A DNA stretch of 64,000 nucleotides from Ifrita kowaldi (GCA_013398055.1 VZRS01009494.1:360488-424487); one strand, 5' to 3'; counted from the first letter of the stretch, positions 49,013 to 62,619 are shown. The notes: generated from the letters alone by a model not told the origin. A program made the numbers and translations.

Positions 49013-52000
49013 TCCTTCTTCTCCAACACAAGCTGCATTGCAAGCATAGCATTGATGCAACCTTAAATCCCTGTGAAGTCAATATTTCATGACTTTATCA
49101 AAATAAGAATAGGCACTGAGTTGGAATGGCACTTTCTCTTTGCATATGAGGTTGGCCAAAACAGCAAAACCTGTAAAAATAGAAAATATTTTTCTTAAGT
49201 CAGAAATAAATTTTCTAAAACATTATTTTTCTAAGATATAACATTAATTACAAATACATTAAATTGAAATGATGACTAATAAACCAACCTCCACAATACA
49301 TTGTTGGGAGGGGAAGACCTTCCCCAGCTACAGTGATTTGTCACTTTTGTTGATGGATGGAGTGCAATAAATTCTGATCCAGAGTGAGACACTCTCAGCT
49401 TCACATAATCCAGCAAAAGTCTGCAATGCTACTTCTACATGGTGTTTCCAGTGAACTGAAACGTAGATTGTTGCCTGATCACTACATCTTCACTAGAAGT
49501 CAGCTTGCTGTTAATCTTATTTAGCATAGAGTTGCAACTGGATTTTGGGGAGCATGTAGGGAAATGGTTATAAGTATTTACTTGTAAAACTGTTTTTAAC
49601 CTTCTGTTGAAATGCTATGATGGGGATCATGGGATAAATACTTGCTTTTTATTAAATTAGGATATTTGAGGACCATAGGAAAAAGAATAATTACTGGGGA
49701 TGTTTAATTTTTTCCCCATCCTTAGTTTACTGCTCTTACTTGATTGAAGTTTTAAAGTATATTGTAGTCTTACATTTTCCATATATACAAAGGGAATGTG
49801 TGTATTTAAGGGACTTTTATGTGGACCAGCATTACAGCTCTGAAGTAACATGAAAAGATGAGGTAGGGTATATCACCAAGGAATACTTATCCTTACTACA
49901 AAGGCTTACCATATCACACAAATTGACAGACCTTACATGTCCCAAAAGAGAAAGTTAATAAGATGAAGCAGTGCAGCTGAGCAAAACCACTAAATAATAA
50001 AATTACAACAAATGTTTTTCTTTTTCATCATACCTGTTGTTAAGTTGTTCCTTATATATCTAAGCTTTGTTTTACAAGAAAATAAAGGAAATAGGAAAAT
50101 AGATTTTATAACCAACAAATGTATATTTTTATACATTTCGCATCATACATACTGCAGAGATACATAAGATCTGTGATATAAACATACCTGCAAAAGTGGC
50201 AATGCAGTGCATGCATGTGGAAGAGAGTTTTTTGAACATGTTTTTTCACTGTATCAGTAAGCTCATCAGTTTAAATCACAAACTGAAGTGACAACTGTTG
50301 GCATACAGTTTTGTCCATAATACAATTACTTAGTCAATGCCATTTGCAATGTTAATTTCTAAGCAGATGGATACTTTCAATGAGAATGATATCCAGACAG
50401 AATAGCAGTGAAACAGGTAATCTAATTCATTTGAAGAACTATTCTATTAAAGTAATGGCCCCAAGGCAGTGGGAGATGAAGAGCACTGGTCAGGAAGAAA
50501 AGAGAGCATGGTTCCATAGTAATGCATACTTTTCCTTTCCAGAAGGAAAGAAAAAATGGGAATTATGTTGACAAGGTGCAGGAAAGAAAGCTGCAAACTA
50601 CAATACTATGCAGGCTGAAATTTAAAAAAGACCAAAACAAGCTCCAACAAACCACAGAACAGGTTGTAAATACAATAAAAATATTGAAATATGCCATGGG
50701 AAATACCTATGTACAACTGATCTTAAAAGCATGGCCAGGCTGTTAAGTGCAGTTTTCCCATTCTGTAACTGTGGCAAAGGATAAACTATGGGGATTAAGT
50801 AATCTTTTATTACTTCTGCCAAAGTGGGAAATTAAAAGGCCAATATACTCTTTCTTCAGAAGCATCCAGATTCTTAAATTAGAAAAGATGCTTATGCAGA
50901 ATGTTGGTGATATGCCATGTCAGAGCAATCAGGAGAAAAACTATTTCATTAGCAGCTGAGGTTGTTTTCTCTTTTGCCCTTGCAGCGTTCATCACAGTAG
51001 CCTCCAGCTGTTTTCCTTGGGATACAACCCTACTGCTCTGGGTCCAATCCAACCTCTAGGGTACAAAATGTAGTAATTTTTAATTTCAATCTCCAACACC
51101 TGCATGAGGGAGGGAGCTCTGGTTCTTGATATCATTTAGTCATTGACTTTCCTGAAAATAAGATTGAGCCAGAATACATCCCTGGGCGGCTAGAAGACAT
51201 TAGGGGCTAATAAGTCTTATGATATATGCACACTATCGATTTACCATTCTAGCTTTTAGAATCTGAATACCAATAGCATGTACCCAGGGATACATGTTAA
51301 GCAGGTCCATATGGAAATATTTTCTGTGCATCAAAACCTTGTAGAGCTTTTGCATTGCATACTTTGTCTAAATCACTCAGATTTTTCTCAGAACTTGTAT
51401 ATAAATAAAAAGATACAAAGACATATTGGACTAAAAAGCTTTAAATAAAAATCAAGTGTTCATAACTCTTTGCCTTTGTTAAATTGTCAAAGTGAAATTT
51501 CATTTTGTAATAGAAAAATAGGTTAAGCAGAAAAGGGAACTGAAGATCTGATCTAGAGACAAGACAAATGCCTTCTTTGTGCTGCACTTGAAAAGACAGG
51601 CCTCTCATCATGCAGACACTTAACCTTGTGAGGAAGGATTTGCAGGGACATGAAATCTAGAAGTTTCTGTTGAGTTTGTACGCTTTATGCTATCCCAGTA
51701 GAGCTGTTCTGTTAACTATTACAGCCAAGGCATGCAGCTCACTATTTCCTAAAGTGCATTTTAATTTCTGTTGAATGTACTTGCACTTTCTGATGTGGCC
51801 CTCCTGTCCCATCCTTTCAGATGAATGCATTTTACTCATGGAAAAGCTTTGCTTTCATCTCCAAACCTGTCTTACAACAACAGAAAATTGCATTAAGGTG
51901 TTCTCCTCTGCAACACTGAAGCCATGAAGACATCAGGAGTATGTCTCAAGATACCAGCTTTTAGTGGAAAGGCTCTCCCTACATGTGGACATTGATCCAT

Positions 52001-53568
52001 CTGAAGAAAGACACCCCCTGTTACATGTTATGCTGCTTCTGCTGATATCAAGGATTTTCTTAGACTGTAAAACATATACCCCAGCAGAGAATACCCAACT
52101 AAACACTTGACGTTAGAAAAAATAATTTTTTTATATGATCGGATTGATTAAATAGATTTTTCTGCAAGGGAAACAAATGTTAAAAGATGTATTTTTTTAT
52201 GACTGAAAACCAGAAGAATGAGTGTTTCATATAAAACATATTTTCCTTTTGGGACACAATTTATTCCTGATCTTCCTCCTTAGCAGATCTGTTTCTGAGG
52301 AGGCTAAAAATAAACAGCCTCCTTTAAAAACAAAATGGTGACTGAGTTAGTATGCTTCTGTGAAACAGCAATTATTTCTGACAGGTGAAAAGGCCATTAG
52401 ACAAGAATTGATTTGCAGAGGTATGGTGAACTCAGTCGACAGGAGCTGTGTGTGCTCAGCACCTCTGAACATCAGGGTCAGTCTTGCAAGGTGCTGAATG
52501 ACCTCAACCCACAGAAAGTTTTCTACATATTTCAGGAACTGGCCTTTAGAAATGAGACAAGAAATCTGTAAGCCCAAATACACACTGTGAAAATGCTGAA
52601 ATGCAGTTCCTGAGCTGTCATGTTGTCCACTTTAAACAGCGTTGAACTTGGTACCATGAGATCCTGAGAAAGCCACTTAATTTCCCTGTGCTCTTTCCAC
52701 TTCTATTCCTTCTGTGTCTTGTCCTTTTAAACAGTACCAAAACCTGAATTGTCGTCTTCTGCTCATGAATACACTAACACTAACAGGGCTTAGTATCAGT
52801 TGTAAACCCTTATTGCTATGAAATGGCTGTTTCTAAATAGGAAAATAATGAAATATAACTGTTTAGGAAAGTTGTTTTAACCTTGCTAATGCTGTGCTGT
52901 ATCTCAGTGGAAATCCATGACTGAGAGTAGGTGACAAAATATGTGTTATGCTCTTAGCCCTCCATATTCTTCTAGAGAAAAAAATTAATTCTGAATCTAT
53001 GATCCACTCAAAACATTTAAATATAATTAACATATGAAAAAGCCAATACAAAGTAGGAAAACAACAATTTGATAGAGAACTAGTAACATAGATGACACAT
53101 CCAGCATTATACCCAGGAGAATGTGTAGCTGATATGCACTTTCTTGCAATATTCTGGATATTTTTTGTCTTTGTGCAGAATCAGGTTAGATCTACCTTTC
53201 AAAGACCAGTGGACACTTGAGTCCAAACATATCTGAATTTTGGGGAAGATAATAATGAGGCATGATTTCAGAATTTTGTAATGAATGTGACCATCTGTCA
53301 TTTTGACATGCGTGCCTTTTCTTTTGTCCTTTCCACAGATCTCATATGTCATAGGTGCTATATGCAGTTAATTTTATAATAGCAAAAAAAAAAAAAAGCC
53401 ATGCAATTAATATAAATATGCTGGACATATTTATAGGTCAAGGTTTTTACTTAAAAAGGGTTTAGAAAATTGATTCTGTTCTGACTGATGCTAAAGATTC
53501 TCTGGTAAATTCCTTCTTTTGTGCTTCATTTCCTGACTGTACAAGGGGAGGCTAACAGCATTTGATTT
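49013..53568. other. Unique region, no supported gene
   Basis: About 4.6 kb of AT-rich sequence. Three successive plus-strand open frames occur at 50380-50959 in different phases, Lys/Gln-rich and without domains. An old repeat fragment lies at 52440-52520. A 14-base poly-A run lies at about 53385. No exon is supported. Confidence 0.5.
52440..52520. repeat. Ancient amniote interspersed repeat fragment
   Basis: The string aggagctgtgtgtgctcagc, then acctctgaacatcaggg, then caaggtgctgaatgacctca resembles a repeat abundant in turtle and crocodile DNA (gagctgtgggtgctcagc, acctctgaaaatcagg, caaggtgctgagcaccctc). The ctcagcacct and aggtgctga arms are inverted copies. Probably of the same broad class as the fragment at 43725-43808. 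Confidence 0.5.
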
Positions 53569-53650
53569 AAAAAAAACCAAACCCAAAACACAAAAACCTG
53601 AAAACTGAAAACCAAACCAAACAAAAAAACCCCAAACCCCCTCAACCCAC
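53569..53650. repeat. A/C-rich low-complexity tract
   Basis: About 80 bases of A runs broken by CC, CCC and CCCC. The complementary strand carries several G runs (GGGG and GGGGG separated by T) that could form a G-quadruplex. It is the reverse complement in character of the T/G tracts at 12.1 and 20.5 kb. Confidence 0.8.
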
Positions 53651-55089
53651 AAATTATGGTGGGATAGAGTTAGTTATTGTAGACACCTTCAGATTTCCTA
53701 TTCAGCAGGTGGTTTAAACAGAGAGATGTACTGCTTATTTACATGTCTGCATCTACAAGGATTTTTGGGTGCCGTTGTCCAGTGATGCTCATTGACCTTT
53801 TTAGTGTTATGATAACATAAATGTAGCTGGGAAACGGCAGTGTTTAGGATTATGATTGCAAGAGTATGGATTTTGTTTGTTATGGTATATTAGATTTTAC
53901 TCCTTTTTTCCATCAGATGGGGAATATATACATTTCTGGTAATGTATTTAATAAAACAGTGACCAGAATGATATTGCAAACTGATGAATTTTCCCTAGAT
54001 TTATGTTTCCAAGATTATAAGGGAAAAATTTGGTACTATGCTTGTGTTTTGGCTCTTGCAACATTCCTCAATAGTCTAGACTAGAAGTATGTCTTCTCCC
54101 AAGTACTGATATTTGGAAATTGTCCCAAAATGAAACTCCTTTATCAAATCCTTTGCACCACAGCCCCCAGACAGGAAATACCAACATGAAAAACCTTGAT
54201 CTGAAAACTTTGAATAGCTGGAGTAAATTCATACTTTGACTCTTTGAAAAGGACCCTTGAGAGCTGAAATGTGTGCAGTGAGTATTTAAGACCTATAGCT
54301 CACAAAATGAAACTTGACTCCAGACAGGTTTCATTAATTGGGAGAAGTTATGATGATAAGCATTGCTTTACTTTTCTTTCTTCCTAGCAATAGAGTTTGC
54401 TAAGATTACGCTGTGCTCTATCTTAACTGTCAGAGTTAAAAGACTTCGTGCTACTAAAGTTGTCACTTTGTATAGTCATAGTGAAACTGTACTAAACAAT
54501 TTCTGTAAGTGCTTGAAGCTTTCTCACAGCTTTCACCCAGTATAACAGGTCACATAAGGCAGTAAAGGCTTGAGATCAGCACAGCCAGCTACACCCAAGT
54601 TCCTGTTAACACATGCAGAGCTTTTGTAAAGAAATGAGGCCTCTGTTCTTCGAGGGGAAGGACACAGTGATGGTTTTGTTATAGTTGTCTATGATCCTCG
54701 TGTTTCAGCCACAAGCCGTGTTTCTATGGAATTGAATTTTGAAAACAGTAAACCTTATACTTTAAAGACTTGATACTAAAAATATATATAGCAAGGATCA
54801 CTGCTTTACAAAAAAAAAAAAAATTGGTTTTTATTTATTGACTTGGTTCATTTTCCTGCATACTATTTTGAATTAATACTTGTTTAGAACATGACTTTCT
54901 GAAAAGCAGAGGAGACCCTCTAAGTTTTAGAACGTCTGTTTATTGTGAACTGTTTTCTTCCCACAATCTAAACCCCCTTGGTGTTCTGTGTTCATTTTCT
55001 TAGACCTTTGCTGTAGCAGATTCTGAGAAGCTGATGTTTTTTTCCATCAGTTCCTCAAAGGATTGAATAGGTAGTTAATGGGTGCCAGC
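53651..55089. other. Unique sequence, no gene seen
   Basis: AT-rich sequence with a 13- to 14-base poly-A at about 54810 and short AT runs. Frames at 53866-54084 and 54363-54545 are short and unrecognised. Confidence 0.5.
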
Positions 55090-55330
55090 AATGGCCATAA
55101 ACAGAAAGTTCCACCTCAACATAAGGAATAACTTCTTAAACTTGAGGGTGGCAGAGCACTGGAAGAGGCTGCCCTGGGAGGTTGTGGAGTATCCTTGTCC
55201 GAAGACATTCAAAACCCACTTGGATGTGTTCCTGTGTAACCTTCTCCAGGTGACCCTGACTTGTTAGGTGACTGGACAGGGTTATCTCAGATGTCCCTTC
55301 CAACCTTAATGATTTTGTGAGTCTGTGAAA
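55090..55330 (+). mobile_element. CR1 LINE, 3' end fragment
   Basis: A 5'-truncated CR1 on the plus strand. The 61-codon frame here (55082-55267) reads through the conserved tail of ORF2: KFHLNIRNNF, then RVAEHWKRLPWEVVE, then FKTHLDVFLCNLL. The usual form is KFHLNMRKNF, VAEHWNRLP.EVVESP, FKTRLDA.LCNLL. After the stop come gtgaccctgacttgttaggtg, gatgtcccttccaacctt and the 3' terminal repeats gattttgtga/gtctgtgaaa. The tail type with TTTTGTGA/TCTGTGA differs from the ATTCTATGA tail of the 988-1358 copy, so it represents a different subfamily. Confidence 0.9.
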
Positions 55331-58300
55331 AAAATTTATTTAACAAAAAATGTGTCATACATTCTGTCCTTCATAATGCAGAAGTTTCCTTTTTCCTGGT
55401 TAGACTTTACAGAAATTATGCTTTTGTGTTTACTGTGTTTTCCTTAGTATTGGCATATTGGTCAAAAGTTTGAACTATGATCGATGCCAGAAACCAAGTC
55501 TCAAAGAGAAGTATTTCCTCACACTCATCAAAGGGAATGGCAGGATTCACTTCCCAGTGACCAAAGAGCAAAGGCCCTTTCTGAGGAAACAGGTTACTTG
55601 TTACATTAGAGCTCTGAGGACGTTTAGTGAATAAAATCCTCAAAATAAAATAAATAAATAAATAGGTTACCATTGGGGTCTTAATTTATTTGGAAATAGG
55701 AGACTCATCCTATTTAGGCAAAAAAGCTTAATTATCACAAGTAATCAGAGTAGTAATGAAGCTAATTATCTGTGGTAGGCATTAGAGTATTTTTCACAAG
55801 CTTTCTCCCTTTCATCACCTCTCTAGAAACTGACTCACCAAATACACATGGAGTCGTACAAATAGTAAAGTCAGACTCCAGACATTTATTTTAGGCAGAA
55901 AAAATGTGTAATTGTGCAAGTCTTAATCTTGTTTATTTAAACTAATACAATTTTGTTCCAGGACGATAAGGGATCTTTATCAAATGAGAAAAACGCCTAC
56001 TGCCTGCTTACTGCACAAAAGTACTCCCTGGCTGAACTGGAGTCGGAATTTGACAAATGCTTCTAATTGGAAAATTTTTGCTCTCCAGAATGATTGGGGA
56101 AAAAAAAGGAATGTATCATAGATGGGATGGGACAGGCTATACTCCTTTCTGGTTGTTACTTACTGTGCAGGACTCATAAGGGGCCCCAGGAGCTAAAATA
56201 CAAGTACAAGCAACTGTGAGATCCTGACCTGAGTGTGAGTATGGCAAAGATATTTAAAATATGCTGGTTTCTCCTTTCTAGCCTCAGGTCAAAGATAGGA
56301 ATCATTGGAAGTTAAGCTTGTTATATTTCATCTCGAGTTTTCTGAAGTTTGGTCCTCTCTGAACTAGAAAAGGAGGTATTCTATTACAGCTTTTGTTCTG
56401 TGTATCTGCCTTCCTGCATTGATCATGCCTCTTTTATAGAATTCTAGAGATGGGAGTACATGGGAGGAGAAATGTTTCTTTTGAGGTAAATTAGGTAGGG
56501 GGAAACAGAAAGACATACTTATTAAATCAGGATTCATTTGAAACTGGGCTAAAAATATGGAAGTACAGGAAAAAGTTATTACAGTGCTTGATGTAAAAAC
56601 CTATATATAAAGAAAAGGCACAGTTCTGTACCTCTACTGCAGGGAAATAAGGCAAAGACAGATCTACTTGAACTTGGTTGGCAAGACAGCTAGAGAATCC
56701 TGTTTTCCAGAAGAAATATCACACAAGTAATGTGACTACTATAATTTTTGATTACTCTTGATTGTTGACCTATAGCGCCCTAGTGCCCACTTACATCTGG
56801 GTGGATGGTCTGTGTTAGCCTTGGCAGGTGGGTGGAATCAGACATACTCTCATCAGTCTGTGGATCCACAATGAGTCCCCTTAAATTCTTTATCACAGTT
56901 GCCCCTTCTCCATCAAGTAATAATCTGTTTTCAAACTAATGAGGATTAGAAAAACAAAGTTTCTTTTTTCTTTTGCTTTGGGATTTACTCTACATTTATT
57001 CAAGTCCCCTGACACAAGCTTGCATCAGCAACAGAGTATAGATCTAGAAGAAGCAATGGCCACCAGAAAAAAAGCAAATGTTTTCGTTTTGTCTGGAAGA
57101 AAATACATAAAAGTCGTGTCACTGTCCCTCTGGCTGTCAATACATCCATGATACTTAAGTGTGTGTTCTGATGCCATAAAAACTTCAGTCAGGATAAATT
57201 CATGGAAAGTCAGATTAAAATCACTCTGTATTAGCCTTTTGTCTCAAATTTACTAGCAAGAGATATAACCTCTTTTGACTGTGGGCCAAATTCACTTATA
57301 TCAGCAGAAAGAACACTTAAGATTTCGATGTGTGCATTATCAAACTCTTATACTGTTCAACATATGTTTTTTACATCTTTTGGTGTATACGAAATTTTAT
57401 TTTGCTTCTATTCTGTTTCCCTAACAACGCTTTTCTATGTGGTTGTTGCCTTTAGGAGGTTTAATTTAGGTGGTAAATACCTCTATAGCACAGATATATC
57501 ACAATAAAGTGCTCACATAGCATGCTTTATCCTAGCCTAAGTACAGGTGAAATGTATGTCGTAACACATTGGAGAAATAATTGTAGCAGATCTAGTAAGA
57601 TGCAGTCCTACATTTAGCCTTTACTATAAATGGGTAGAATGTTGTAGCACAAATTATTGTGAATTAGGATGGCTAGTTCTAATGATACCAGAAGCCATAG
57701 AAGCAATTTCCAGAACCCTGCTTTGAACATTTACCTCATAGCAGGTCCTATTGTACGTTTTCAAGGATGCATTGTAGGTTTCACCTGGTACAGGAAATAG
57801 GAGGACTGGAAGGGAATAAAATATCTATAATTTACAGCAGGATTTTCTACTTTTACGTAATAGTAATTCAATCCTAGATTAAAGTCAATAAATGTTCAAC
57901 AGCATTTCGGTGCATTCCATTACCTCCGGATATATGCAATTAATTTCCACATTGCATCCTATATAAAAGGAGAGATTGATTAATGTGTTTTTATTAGTTC
58001 ATAGAACAGTAAAAAAAAATGTTTCTCTATTTCTCCCTAATATTCTTGGGTGATTTGATGGAAGAATGCTTCAGAAAAAAAGAGGAAAATACAACTAATG
58101 TAAAAGTTTTTCAGATAAGACTGTCATTTGTTCGTATAATAATAAAGTAATACTTTTTATCTACTTACCAACACACTGTTATCTGACACTTGGATACTAG
58201 AACAGTGTGACCTTAGTGGTTAGCAATGACACTGCTTTCTGTACGTGACAGTCCTTCCCATGGCTCTCTGAGCCTGTCTGAAGTATCTTCATTCACATAA

Positions 58301-59719
58301 GTGGGCACAGTGGTTGCAGTATGACAAAATGAAGCCTGATCGTCTTTAGGAGTCTGAAGTCTTACCTGCCATCCGAAAGAGAACGTACCTGCTCTGCCCG
58401 AAATGAAGAGCTTGCCTCCAGGACTCCAGACCTACCCTTTTACAGCTGTGACATGACAGTTATACCCAAATGAACACCAGGAAAAAAAATAAAGGAAAGA
58501 AAAAAGAAGACTCATGATCTCAAAATCCATTCCTTAAAGCTTAAAAAACAGCTTATTTGAGTAAGTAAACATCTTTATTTTTTTTGAAATAAACCTTTCT
58601 ATGGTGAAAACCTTGGAAAAACCAAGCAAGTAACCAATATTTTAACTTTTTTATTGGAAACATGTATTTTATTTTCCTCACCATTATATGTGTGTCTAGA
58701 ATTTACTCTGGGAGTGTATTTTTCAAAGCAGGGAAATAAAAATTTAAAAATACAGTTGAAACAGATTTTTAATAGTTTTACAGGCAGTCATGATCAGAAT
58801 ACAAATCTCTTGAGATTTTCAAAAAGAAAAATCTCTCAGGAAGTTTTAGTTGTCTAACCCAAATAAAGGCTTTTGACAATCCTACTAGATACTTATTCAT
58901 AATCTTCATCAGTTTAAAGCATTGGCAAATATGATTTTCAGACATAACAATATTTTAAGTGGAACTTAGAATCGGAAGTTATTTAGTTTATTCCTATCTA
59001 TTGAAGGAAAAGCACCTGGTAAGTCACTAGTGCTATATATTTTAAGCTCATGCTTGAAAATTCTCGTGCATTTTATTTAGGGGAGATAATTTTTCACTGA
59101 AAGTCATCTTATTAATTTTTGTTTTTCAAAACTACTAAGTTTCTAAACAATTCAGAATCATAACTTTGCTTAAGGGAACAATTTTAACAAAGTTTAGAGG
59201 CTTCAACAACTATTCTGAATACTTTTTTCTAAAATTCAGATTTCCTATATATACTTTCACTGCTGGTGTAGAAAATTTAGATCTATGCTGCTTGCTAAAT
59301 ACTCTTTTTATTTCAGTTTTTGAGTTTCGAATGTCTAAACAGATTCTCATTCTAAGGACCCTATCACTGTTGCCAAAATATTTGTTTCTTTGGAATTGGA
59401 ATTTTGAACAAAACTCAACATTTTTCTAGAAGTTTGCCAAACATAGAATTCACTAATTTATTGTACCTGACATTTCTGGTTATATCTCTAATTTCCTCTT
59501 CCATTTCTTAGCAACTTCTTTTTCTTATAACCCTTTTTTAAAATACTTACATTTCAAACTCTCTTTGTTATACCTTGCCGCTGAATTCCGGCTTTATAGT
59601 TCATATTAAAGGTTTTGTTCTTTTCATTTTCACATTGGTCCTTAGTTAATCCTATTATTTCTCATCTTATAATTACATCTTCCTATTCTCCTTTTACCGC
59701 AACTCCTTTGTGTGACAGT
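55331..59719. other. Unique region, no supported gene
   Basis: About 4.4 kb of AT-rich sequence. It includes an (AAAT)n run at 55641-55664. The segment 58200-58460 is somewhat richer in GC, but I cannot assign it. No exon is supported. Confidence 0.5.
55641..55664. repeat. (AAAT)n microsatellite
   Basis: About six aaat/aaaat units ending in aataggtt. Confidence 0.85.
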
Positions 59720-59724
59720 TCAGA

Positions 59725-60546
59725 GCACTAAACATCTGTAGTGACAGCCCTTGTCTCCTGCAGGAGAGCAAAGTGAAGTAAATAGGCTCATGATAGCTGT
59801 CCCCAGTGAGAGGTCCTTCATCACAACAAGTGTGGTGGGTCTGAGAGAGGCAAAGTCTTGTGTTTTGCACCCAGAGTGATGTCTCATGGCTTTTTGGAGG
59901 GTGTCACAACACTGGACTAGTGGCCCTTCTATTGTAAAAACTAGGCAGTGAGTAATTTCAGAGAAGAAAATTTCTGCTGCAGTACTGTGTGGAGAAGATG
60001 TTTACTGATTTGCAAGATCAACCACAAGATCTGATGCCTATTCTGCCAGATTTTTGAGAGTGTCTGGTTTAAGACATCATCAGAGACAAACCTGTTCAAT
60101 ATCTCTGAAGTTGTGCTCTGTAGCTGTTGTTCTTACTGAGCACTGACAGGCAGGGGCACTGGCAGCTGTGCTTCTGGGGGCTAATGAAGGCATGGTGTGT
60201 GTGCCTCTTCCAGCCACCTCCTTGACAAGCCTGGCAAACACCAAACCACTGCCTTGTTCTGTAGGGAAACAACTTCTGTGTCATCTGCTACATCTTCTGG
60301 AGTGGTGGTATTTCGTATCCAGAAGATGGTGACTAAAATATCATCAATACTTTTCCCACCAAGGCACAGTGTGTGGTGTCCTACGGGCAGGGTAGGTAAT
60401 ATCACTGAAAAAGAGGAGTCTCCTTGTCTCAAATGTTGTCCTTTATGCACAGATGTGAGTGACACTGATGCTGCTGGAAACACGTAGAAATCAGAATGAC
60501 TGAATTCTGCATTCACAGAATGAATTGGTGAATATTGTAACCACAT
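59725..60546 (-). pseudogene. Coding-like but broken stretch, protein unknown
   Basis: On the minus strand one phase runs from an ATG at 60546 for 121 codons to a stop at 60181-60183. It then continues in the same phase for 20 codons, meets another stop, and goes on for about 62 codons to a stop at 59941-59943. A second phase then stays open for about 70 codons (59938 to about 59728). That is about 270 codons with two in-frame stops and one phase change, where about 12-14 stops would be expected. The residue mix is protein-like (for example LPVGHHTLCLGGKSIDDIL, TTSEILNRFVSDDVLNQTL), with local GC above the surroundings. A possible minus-strand acceptor (tttctacgtgtttccag) lies near 60478. I recognise no family. 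It could be a decayed gene, a transposon-derived coding region, or chance in a GC-richer patch. Confidence 0.35.
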
Positions 60547-62619
60547 TTTTCTATTCCAGATTCTTCAACGTGTGATAGAAAAACGTCCCTTGTCTGATCA
60601 ATTTACCCTACTTCTTTTTCTTTTCCTGTAGAACATTCAATTCTTATTGTACTGTAAGATTATACTTCAGTAATGCATAGCTCTGAGAAACAATATACAA
60701 CCAACAATGTCTCCTGGTGACACCCAGCTTTGACAGAGTTACATAAGCATAGGTCTGAGATACATGAGGCATAGTGGCCTGAATTTCTTCCCAAGGAATT
60801 ACATTTATACTACTGAAGTGTGACTGGTTGTACAGAATGTATGCTCTTAGCGGAAACTAATGAATTTTATTATGTTTTAAGGGATTTATAGGAAAGTAAA
60901 TTTGTTATAAATTGTATGGGCTATGCTGTCCATAAATCAAAGTAGTTGTAGTGACTTAAGAAACTGGTTCTACAAATCCATTTGTTAACAGTCGTCCTGG
61001 TCTGACTGATTATAACAATTTTATGGCAATACCATATCAAGTTATAGTTCCTGTTCGCAGAAGTCTGGACTGATTTATCAGGTTCAGTCATGACAAAGTT
61101 GCCAATTTAGCTGCTTTTCAGAGGAGGTACAGCTGCCTTCCTATTGCTTTGTCTTGGCTTGGAGCAGTGGTAGAGTTGCTGAAAACTATTCAAAGAAAAA
61201 TATTATTTCTTTGTCAAACCCAAATTTTATCTAGCAAGTGCTGACCATAATTCTTTGATGAGAGAAATGCAAAACTTCTCAAAAATCTTGCTTCATTTGG
61301 ACTATGCTTTGCTCTGACTGTGCACTGATTACTTTTGTCAAACATTCTTTTCAAATTTATTGTTTTGATTTTCAGGCTAAATCAGATAAATACATTTAAT
61401 CCTACAAGTCTTTATAATTTTTTTCAATTACCAAGGAAATATTTTAACCCCATCCTGCAAACTACTATTGCTTTTCTAACCTTAAGGTCGTGAGGGGATT
61501 CATGCCCAAGAGCTGATGGTGAATTAAGTTAACAAATACCTATACTAGTATAGTAATATTATTTTTTTTGAGGTAGATAGACCAGGTAAGTTTACTTGAG
61601 CTCATAATGATAATATATAAGAACATGTTTCCACCTGTTATATTAAGAAAGGGCCTGAAGCTACCTTAAAAATAACTGGAGAATTATGGCTTCCTGTCAT
61701 GCCAAAATTGTCCTTCTGCTTTCTTCCCACATTTCTTCCAGTAGTTGAATGTTGAACAGGAGATGTATTCTGATCACTGGACAATATAATGGGTCTGAGT
61801 TTGAATATTAAAAACTAGGGTTAAGCCTATGAATTAAAAAATCTGTCACTGGAGAATATTGAATTAAAATTACTTATTACTTGAAGTAGATAGACTTCTA
61901 GCATTTTTTAAACTGTAACTGAGAAGAAATCTCTAAAAAAATGTAATATTCATGACTGATCCTAAACCTGGCACATCAGGATTCCAACTGTATCTTCTCT
62001 ACCTATTTAACAAACATTAAGTGAGCAGGTATACATTCTAGGATCAGACAAGAAATCAGACCTCATTTAGGTTACTGTCCTATTCTGAGGTTTTGCATTA
62101 TATTGCTTGTAGAAGTCTGAAGTGTCTATCTCAGTGACAGAGTGAGCAGAATATTATTCAACTTCCTGTAATATTTTCTGGCACTTAGAACATGGTGCAT
62201 GCATCCCGAGATTAATAATGATTCTGTGCAATAGGTGTGATAACTTTAAACTCTTTGTAAATGTCATCGATGGAGAATTTGAAGATGATTCTTTAGGAAA
62301 ACCAAGAGAAAAATAGAAAACGGAAGTGGAAGCTCTTTTGTGCCTTTTATGAGCTTTGGTTTTAAAATGAAGGCAAAGAGACATGAGAGGGGTAACTTGG
62401 CCTCCTCTTTTCCTTCAGGATCATCAGAACCCTGATCCACTTAGAGAATGAAATCTCTTCAGCATGGCTGACTGTTTTTCCGAGCAGGTCAGTCATCCAT
62501 GGAGCTGAGTGCGATAACTTTGCATAAATTATTAAGAATAGATATAACTGATAATGGTTAGTTAAATTATTTTTCTCTATATCTAATTAGCTATGAGATT
62601 AAAAATGTTGACTTCAGGC
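60547..62619. other. Unique region, no supported gene
   Basis: About 2 kb of AT-rich sequence between the coding-like block and the ERVL remnant. No exon or repeat recognised. Part of 62590-62620 may already belong to the ERVL internal region. Confidence 0.5.

Noticed and set aside
48438..49017. Target-site duplication around the solo LTR.
   Set aside because: The 5-base flanks tttgt and tcctt do not match well enough to claim one.
55082..55267. 61-codon plus-strand frame with a protein-like tail.
   Set aside because: It is the C-terminal end of CR1 ORF2 inside a truncated LINE, not a host gene.
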